From CAZAQK01 sp964535825 (GTDB lineage: Bacteria > Pseudomonadota > Alphaproteobacteria > Rickettsiales > SXRF01): a stretch of 64,000 nucleotides of DNA. Of the stretch, positions 59,029 through 64,000 are shown piece by piece (position 1 is the stretch's first letter; each line of letters opens with the position of its first letter). Made by a program: the position numbers and the translations under genes. The DNA lies in assembly GCA_964535825.1 (NCBI GenBank), contig CAZHUC010000001.1:310001-374000 (forward strand). The letters are read 5' to 3'. Under the pieces are notes generated by a model that ran no database searches, had not been told where the DNA came from, and saw only the letters and a program-made list of their open reading frames with translations.

Positions 59029-59557
59029 AGTCACCGATCAGGAAAGACATGATGGGTTGCAACAAATGCTGTGAATCAAACAGCATCGACTCAAATATAA
59101 GAATAACGTATATAAGTATGGGATAGAAGGCGGCCAGTACATCATCCAGCATCACACCAAATCCACCTTTTACCTTGCGATCGGCCAGACAAACCGGCCA
59201 AGGCTTTACGATGTCAAAGATGCGGAACAGGATGAATCCCACAAGGTAGGATTGCCATGTGGGGAAGAATACGGAAAGCAAGAGCCATTGCGCGGCTACT
59301 TCATCCACCACGATCTCGCCCGGATCTTCCTTGCCGTAATGCTTCACGAATTTTTCTGATGCCCAGCAACCTATCACAAAGAGTACGATAGCTGCGAGGA
59401 ACAAGGCCCAACTGCCTAAGGTGATTTGAATCACATAAGCAAAAGGCAGGGCCGCCAGTGAGCCAACCGTGCCACTTACAATGGGTGATGTGCCAGCACC
59501 AAACCATGTGGCGATATACCACCAGCTTTGTTTGCCTTTATACATGGCCAGATTCAT
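59018..59557 (-). CDS. pgpA: Phosphatidylglycerophosphatase A
   Basis: 179-residue inner-membrane phosphatase that converts PGP to phosphatidylglycerol. Four hydrophobic segments and the PgpA pattern are visible: ATWFGAGTSPIVSGTVGSLAALPFA at the N-terminus, KHYGKEDPGEIVVDEVAAQWLLL with the conserved D-P-x-E-IVVDE, and the C-terminal FDIVKPWPVCLADRKVKGGFGVMLDDVLA. It overlaps ispDF by 4 bases (start) and pncC by about 11 bases (end), giving an ispDF-pgpA-pncC operon, a common alphaproteobacterial order. Confidence 0.95.
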   Translation of the reverse strand: MNLAMYKGKQSWWYIATWFGAGTSPIVSGTVGSLAALPFAYVIQITLGSWALFLAAIVLFVIGCWASEKFVKHYGKEDPGEIVVDEVAAQWLLLSVFFPTWQSYLVGFILFRIFDIVKPWPVCLADRKVKGGFGVMLDDVLAAFYPILIYVILIFESMLFDSQHLLQPIMSFLIGDYVP

Positions 59558-60747
59558 TGTGCATTCTCCTTCACCGGCAGGCGAACGGATACGATGGCTT
59601 GTGCGGCCACACCTTCGCCCCGGCCAGTAAAACCTAACTTCTCTGTGGTGGTGGCTTTGATACTCACACGGTCTGGCGTTATTTTTAATAGCTGCGCTAT
59701 GAGTTGTATCATCTGTTCACGGTATGGCGCAACTTTTGGGCGCTCACAAATGAGTGTAATATCCATATTCACCAGTTCACCGCCACGCCCGCGCAGCATT
59801 TCATAGGCATGCATCAGGAAACGGGAAGAATCCGCGCCCTGCCATTTCAGGTCATCAGGTGGGAAATGCTGGCCAATATCGCCTGCACTGATAGAGCCAA
59901 GGATGGCATCGACAATGGCGTGCAGCCCTACATCGGCATCTGAAAATCCTTCCAGATAATGCGTATGCGGGATCTTAACGCCGCAGAGTTTGATGTGCTG
60001 CTGCTGGACTGGAGTATCAGGGTCGTGCGGTTTCAGGGGATGTACGTCATACCCCATACCGGTGCGTGTTTCAAAAAGCAGGCCTAATGATCCATGCATG
60101 CGTTCCAGATCCTTCTCTGTAGTGATCTTAATATTATTTTCTTCACCTTCAACCAATGTGAGCTTGCGGCCAGCTTTTTCATAAAGCCCGGCATCGTCGG
60201 TGAGTGATTCATTTGCGTAGTGTTTATGCAGTGCCAGCAACTCATCATACATAAAGCCTTGAGGGGTCTGGATGGCATACAGGTTCTCGCGGCTGATAGT
60301 TTCAGCCGATGAATCTTTTACACGTTTGACCGTGTCGTGGATACCTAGTGCCGGTATAACAGCCGTGCCAGGCTTAATCGCCTCTACAACACGGCTGATA
60401 AGTGTGTTGCTGAGCAGCGGGCGTGCCACATCATGGATAAGCACTCTGGCTGGTTTATGGTAAATCAGGCTTTCCAGCCCACGATATACCGATTCCTGCC
60501 TTGTTTTGCCGCCGATAACGCAGGGGAACAAGGTAAGCCCCTCAATAGCCTTGCGGTAAAGCGGGTGGTGCTCACGGCGGATCACGACGCGCACGGCATC
60601 AATGTCTGGGTGATTCAGGAATATCTTAACTGCCCGTTTCATAACGGTTTCGTCGTTAATGGGCAGGTATGGCTTCGGCAGGCCAGCATTCATGCGTTCG
60701 CTGAGCCCGGCGGCAACCAGTAATGCAATAGTTGGATTTTCTTTCAT
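59554..60747 (-). CDS. ispDF: Bifunctional MEP cytidylyltransferase/MECDP synthase (IspDF)
   Basis: Fusion of two steps of the non-mevalonate isoprenoid pathway. The N-terminal IspD part (about 1-225) shows LLVAAGLSERMNAGLPKPYLPI, VLIHDVARPLLS, ALGIHDTVKRV and TDDAGLYEKAG. The C-terminal IspF part (about 230-397) has TRTGMGYDVHPLKPHD, LEGFSDADVGLHAIVDAILG and ATTTEKLGFTGRGEGVAAQA. The metal-binding D-x-H (YDVH) is intact. The IspDF fusion is typical of Alphaproteobacteria and Epsilonproteobacteria. It diverges from dusB. Confidence 0.96.
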   Translation of the reverse strand: MKENPTIALLVAAGLSERMNAGLPKPYLPINDETVMKRAVKIFLNHPDIDAVRVVIRREHHPLYRKAIEGLTLFPCVIGGKTRQESVYRGLESLIYHKPARVLIHDVARPLLSNTLISRVVEAIKPGTAVIPALGIHDTVKRVKDSSAETISRENLYAIQTPQGFMYDELLALHKHYANESLTDDAGLYEKAGRKLTLVEGEENNIKITTEKDLERMHGSLGLLFETRTGMGYDVHPLKPHDPDTPVQQQHIKLCGVKIPHTHYLEGFSDADVGLHAIVDAILGSISAGDIGQHFPPDDLKWQGADSSRFLMHAYEMLRGRGGELVNMDITLICERPKVAPYREQMIQLIAQLLKITPDRVSIKATTTEKLGFTGRGEGVAAQAIVSVRLPVKENAQ

Positions 60748-60810
60748 TATTTTCGCGGTAATCCTTGAGAAAAAAGGAATTTTAGGGTATTTGAGGCGTA
60801 ATTTAACGTG

Positions 60811-61848
60811 ATGACGGCAGTAAATTCAATGGTTAATTCTGCACATGGTATTTCAGTGGGTGGCGTACAGATGAACGCCCCGGTTTGGCTTGCCCCGATG
60901 ACGGGTGTGTCTGACCTGCCGTTTCGCCGTCTGGTGAAAAGTTTTGGTGCTGGTCAGGTGGTATCCGAGATGATCGCCTCGCGCGCTGCGCTTATCGATA
61001 ACCAGAATTTCAAGCGCATGAGCAGCTTTTCTCCGGACGAATATCCGTTCGCCATTCAGTTGGCTGGCTGTGACCCGGAAATTATGGCAGAGGCTGCCAA
61101 GCTGAATGAAGACCGTGGTGCACAGATCATCGACATCAATTTTGGCTGTCCGGTGAAGAAGGTCGTAGGAAGTTATGCTGGTTCGGCATTGATGCGCGAT
61201 GTACCGGTGGCCACAAGAATCCTTCAGGCGGTGGTGAAAGCAGTGAAGATCCCCGTGACTCTGAAAATGCGCACCGGCTGGGATGATGCCAGCCGCAATG
61301 CACCGGAAATGGCACGCATTGCTGAAGATGCGGGCATACAGCTCCTGACGGTTCATGGCCGCACACGCTGCCAGATGTATAAGGGCAGTGCGGATTGGAA
61401 ATTCATTCGTCAGGTGAAGGAGGCAGTAAAGCTGCCAGTTATCGCCAATGGAGATATCGTGACCTTTGATGATGTGGACAGGGCACTGGCAGAATCCGGC
61501 GCAGATGGCGTGATGATCGGTCGCGGCGCGTATGGCCGCCCGTGGTTCATCTCGCAGGTGGCAACCTACCTGAACACCGGTGTTCGCCCGCAAGATCCTT
61601 CACTGGCTGAGCAGCTTGATATCGTACTAAGGCACTATGATGATATGTTAAGCGTGTACGGTATTGAAAACGGTGTGATGGTGGCCCGCAAGCATATTGG
61701 CTGGTATTCATCAGGCTTGCAGGATTCTGCTGCGTTCCGCCAGCGTGTGAATACAATGGCCGATCCTGAAGAAGTAAAACAGGAAATAAAAGATTTCTAT
61801 TCATGTCTGCCTGCTATTCAGCAAGACATCCTGAAAGCTGCGGCGTAG
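60811..61848 (+). CDS. dusB: tRNA-dihydrouridine synthase B (NifR3 type)
   Basis: FMN-dependent enzyme that reduces U17 of tRNAs. The 345-residue TIM-barrel protein shows VWLAPMTGVSDLPFRRLVKSFGA, IDINFGCPVKKVVGSYAGSAL with the catalytic Cys (113 from the ATG), and LTVHGRTRCQMYKGSADW. GADGVMIGRGAYGRPW is also present. A GTG at 60808 is the alternative start. It is followed by a Fis-like gene 8 bases later and then ntrY. In most Alphaproteobacteria dusB (nifR3) precedes ntrB-ntrC-ntrY-ntrX; here ntrB and ntrC are missing. Confidence 0.96.
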   Translation: MTAVNSMVNSAHGISVGGVQMNAPVWLAPMTGVSDLPFRRLVKSFGAGQVVSEMIASRAALIDNQNFKRMSSFSPDEYPFAIQLAGCDPEIMAEAAKLNEDRGAQIIDINFGCPVKKVVGSYAGSALMRDVPVATRILQAVVKAVKIPVTLKMRTGWDDASRNAPEMARIAEDAGIQLLTVHGRTRCQMYKGSADWKFIRQVKEAVKLPVIANGDIVTFDDVDRALAESGADGVMIGRGAYGRPWFISQVATYLNTGVRPQDPSLAEQLDIVLRHYDDMLSVYGIENGVMVARKHIGWYSSGLQDSAAFRQRVNTMADPEEVKQEIKDFYSCLPAIQQDILKAAA

Positions 61849-61856
61849 GGCGTGTC

Positions 61857-62138
61857 ATGAAAACACAATCTGCCCAGTACGAACCACAACAAGACACATT
61901 AGAGAAGAACGTTGAGAGGCATCTGCGCCAGTATTTTGCAGCGCATAGCACTGATGGGTTACCTCCCTCTGGCCTGTATTACCGTGTGCTGCCACTTTTT
62001 GAACGGCCGCTGATAGAGGTTGCACTACAGGCGACCGGTTATAACCAGCTTAAAGCCGCGGATCTGCTGGGCATAAATCGTAATACCTTGCGTAAGAAAA
62101 TTACCGAGCTGAATATTACCATTGAGGATAATGCCTGA
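61857..62138 (+). CDS. Fis-like DNA-binding protein (NtrC C-terminal domain type)
   Basis: 93-residue protein whose C-terminal half is a Fis/NtrC-type helix-turn-helix: GLYYRVLPLFERPLIEVALQ, then KAADLLGINRNTLRKKITEL. The N-terminal half is polar. The frame also opens at 61803, but the ATG at 61857 is the natural start. The stop and the ntrY ATG overlap (TGATG). In enterobacteria fis follows dusB; in Alphaproteobacteria the same HTH is the C-terminus of NtrC in the nifR3-ntrBC cluster. This gene therefore looks like either a free-standing NtrC remnant or a true Fis. Confidence 0.85.
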   Translation: MKTQSAQYEPQQDTLEKNVERHLRQYFAAHSTDGLPPSGLYYRVLPLFERPLIEVALQATGYNQLKAADLLGINRNTLRKKITELNITIEDNA

Positions 62139-64000
62139 TGCAGCTCATAAAACAGAACATCATGAATAGCTGGTTTGGCCGTAATCTTGTGCCAGTGTTG
62201 GCTTTTGCCGCATTCGCTTCTGCCATATACACCTATATCATTATCACTGGCCAGAATGAGCCGCTTGGTATCAAGCCTAAGAAGATCAACTTTCTTATCA
62301 CACTGAATCTTGCTTTGTTGGTCGCGCTAATAGGTATCGTGGCTGCGCGTGTGGTAAAGCTCTGGGGAGCAGTGCGTAGTGGCATTGCCGGCTCGCAGTT
62401 ACAAAAACGCATTGTGATACTATTCAGCCTTGTTGCTATACTGCCAACTATCGCAGTGTCTGTTTTCTCTGCCATGTTCTTTAATCTTGGTATCCAGACA
62501 TGGTTCGATGAACGTGTGCAAACGGCAGTGAATGAGTCACTGGTTGTAGCGGAGGCATACCTCAAGGAGCATCAGGAAAATATACGCGGCGATATTGTGG
62601 CCATGGCCAACGACCTCAACCAGTCCGCATATCTTGCCATTACCAGCCCCGCGGAATTTAACCGCATAGTGGATACACAATCAACGGTTCGCGAATTGGC
62701 AGAGGCTATCGTATTCCAGAAAGATAAGATATTGGCGCAGGGGCGTTTCAGTTTTGCGCTGGCATTTGAAACCGTGCCGCAAGATGTGATGGAGCGGGCG
62801 CAAAAAGGCGATGTGGTCATTATGGCCGAGAAGGGTAGCGACAAGGTGCGCGCCTTAATTCGTCTGGATGCCCTGCCAGATGCCTATCTCATGGTTGGAC
62901 GTTTGATCGACACAAGAGTAATAACGCACATGCAGAATACGCAAGGTGCAGTGAATGCGTATGGCAAACTAAAGACCCAGATGGATCAGCTGCAACTGAT
63001 ATTCTCGGTGGTATTTGTAACGTTGGCCATGCTGCTTTTACTCTCCGCGATCGGCTATGGAATGATGTTCGCAGCTAACCTCACCAAGCCTATCTCGGGG
63101 CTGGTGGGGGCAGCAGAAAGAATTCGCGGCGGCGATTATAGCGCCCGCGCAAAAGTACCGGATACCAAGGACGAGGTGGGTATGCTGGGGCGTGCCTTCA
63201 ATCGTATGACAGAGCAATTACAAAGCCAGCGAACAGAACTTATCGAAGCGAATCGCAGGCTTGATGAGCGCCGGCGGTTTACCGAGGCAGTACTTTCCGG
63301 GGTTTCTGCAGGTGTTATCGCGCTTGATCGCAGCAAGAAGATCACTTTATTTAATCGCTCATCCTCAAATATTTTGGCTGCGGTGGAACAGCCGGTGAGT
63401 ACGGATCTCAGTATTGAAGCGGTATTGCCGGGCATCAGTGAAATGTTGGTAAGCGCCGAGCATATACCAGGTGAGGTGGCAGACAGCACGCTTACACTGG
63501 AAAAGAACAATAAAGCTATCACCCTGCATGTGCGTATCACTGTAGAAAAGCTGGGTGACGAGATCGAAGGATTCATCGTGACATTCGATGATATCACTAT
63601 GCTGGTGTCAGCGCAGCGCACGGCTGCGTGGGCGGATGTGGCGCGTCGTGTGGCGCATGAGATCAAGAACCCGCTCACACCGATACAGCTTGCAACCGAG
63701 CGACTTAAGAAAAAATACCTTAAATTCATTTCCGAGGATTCGGATAATTATGTTAGGTATATCGACACCATTGCCAAGCATGCTGGCGATATAGGCAAAA
63801 TGGTAGAGGAATTTGTGTCCTTCGCGCGTATGCCAACCCCGGTATTTGCTGATGAAGATGTAATGAACATACTCAAGAAAGCCATATTCTCGGCACAGGT
63901 TGGTAATCCGGCTATAGAATTTACTCAGGATATTCCTGAAACTCCCGTGTTGATGTGTGTGGATGAGAGGCAGATGAGCCAGGTATTCACCAACCTGCTT
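62138..64000 (+). CDS. ntrY: Nitrogen regulation sensor histidine kinase NtrY (3' truncated by window)
   Basis: At least 621 residues; the gene runs off the window. The N-terminus has three or four membrane helices (about 18-110), with a periplasmic domain containing SWF/TWFDERVQTAVNESLVVAEAYL-type sequence. This is followed by a membrane helix (about 288-310), HAMP (about 310-365), PAS (about 385-490) and the HisKA box, with the phospho-acceptor His507 in AHEIKNPLTPIQLA. This layout is typical of NtrY. Translation starts inside the stop of the Fis-like gene (TGATG), so the two are coupled. The kinase ATPase domain and ntrX should lie beyond the end. NtrYX controls nitrogen and redox responses in Alphaproteobacteria. 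Confidence 0.95.
   Translation, partial: MQLIKQNIMNSWFGRNLVPVLAFAAFASAIYTYIIITGQNEPLGIKPKKINFLITLNLALLVALIGIVAARVVKLWGAVRSGIAGSQLQKRIVILFSLVAILPTIAVSVFSAMFFNLGIQTWFDERVQTAVNESLVVAEAYLKEHQENIRGDIVAMANDLNQSAYLAITSPAEFNRIVDTQSTVRELAEAIVFQKDKILAQGRFSFALAFETVPQDVMERAQKGDVVIMAEKGSDKVRALIRLDALPDAYLMVGRLIDTRVITHMQNTQGAVNAYGKLKTQMDQLQLIFSVVFVTLAMLLLLSAIGYGMMFAANLTKPISGLVGAAERIRGGDYSARAKVPDTKDEVGMLGRAFNRMTEQLQSQRTELIEANRRLDERRRFTEAVLSGVSAGVIALDRSKKITLFNRSSSNILAAVEQPVSTDLSIEAVLPGISEMLVSAEHIPGEVADSTLTLEKNNKAITLHVRITVEKLGDEIEGFIVTFDDITMLVSAQRTAAWADVARRVAHEIKNPLTPIQLATERLKKKYLKFISEDSDNYVRYIDTIAKHAGDIGKMVEEFVSFARMPTPVFADEDVMNILKKAIFSAQVGNPAIEFTQDIPETPVLMCVDERQMSQVFTNLL

Noticed and set aside
60853..61593. 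A 246-aa antisense frame in dusB
   Set aside because: Shadow of dusB; His/Arg-rich with no domain.

Overview
This window looks like chromosomal DNA of a free-living or facultatively host-associated alphaproteobacterium of moderate G+C. The evidence is the ALAS-type hemA next to a COX15-type ctaA, a fused ispDF, a dusB-ntrY gene order, a 17 kDa rickettsial-type surface antigen lipoprotein, and a divergent tyrS/anmK pair. Intact aroC, hisI and fabI argue against an extremely reduced endosymbiont. The exact order cannot be fixed from this sequence alone. No prophage, insertion sequence, CRISPR array or plasmid module was seen.

Layout. 0-5 kb: two small unknown genes, a sirtuin whose upstream edge is a degenerate palindromic repeat, a peroxiredoxin and glnE. 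5-15 kb: a large AsmA-like protein, tyrS/anmK, ctaA-hemA with a small unknown gene, and an orphan cbb3-like oxidase subunit I. 15-24 kb: SUMT, the surface antigen, fabI-ltaE, aroC, AsmA, hisI, xthA and a ubiquinone-type hydroxylase. 24-27 kb: small genes, a Trm112-like protein, tRNA-Gly, two adjacent unknown genes that may be paralogues, and an Ala-rich membrane-anchored protein. 27-37 kb: the translation and RNA cluster rimP-nusA-infB-rbfA-truB-rpsO-pnp, with a putative attenuator in front, a hairpin where ylxR usually sits, one unknown antisense gene between rbfA and truB, and a long inverted repeat before pnp. 37-43.5 kb: a histone H1-like protein, a LapG-like protease beside a membrane sensor with a degenerate HD-GYP domain, parC and recO. 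43.5-50.3 kb is an accessory stretch: Hsp20 with a heat-shock promoter and a ROSE-like RNA thermometer, Tat and secreted unknowns, a TIGR03118-like protein, a VOC protein, an ArsR/SRPBCC pair, an AT-rich orphan gene, and a tRNA-Ser with a duplicated 3' end. 50-60 kb: lepB-rnc-(unknown membrane protein)-era-sulfatase, rmuC, glmU and pncC-pgpA-ispDF. 60.8-64 kb: dusB, a Fis-like protein and ntrY, which is cut by the window end.

The most interesting items are the LapG-like protease/degenerate HD-GYP pair (a possible c-di-GMP-controlled surface proteolysis switch without LapD), the orphan CcoN-like subunit with all six metal-ligand histidines, the RpoH promoter plus ROSE element of hsp20, the dusB-fis-like-ntrY order, and the tRNA-Ser scar beside an AT-rich gene. 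All motif positions were read by eye. No database search was run, so family calls rest on recognised motifs and lengths.
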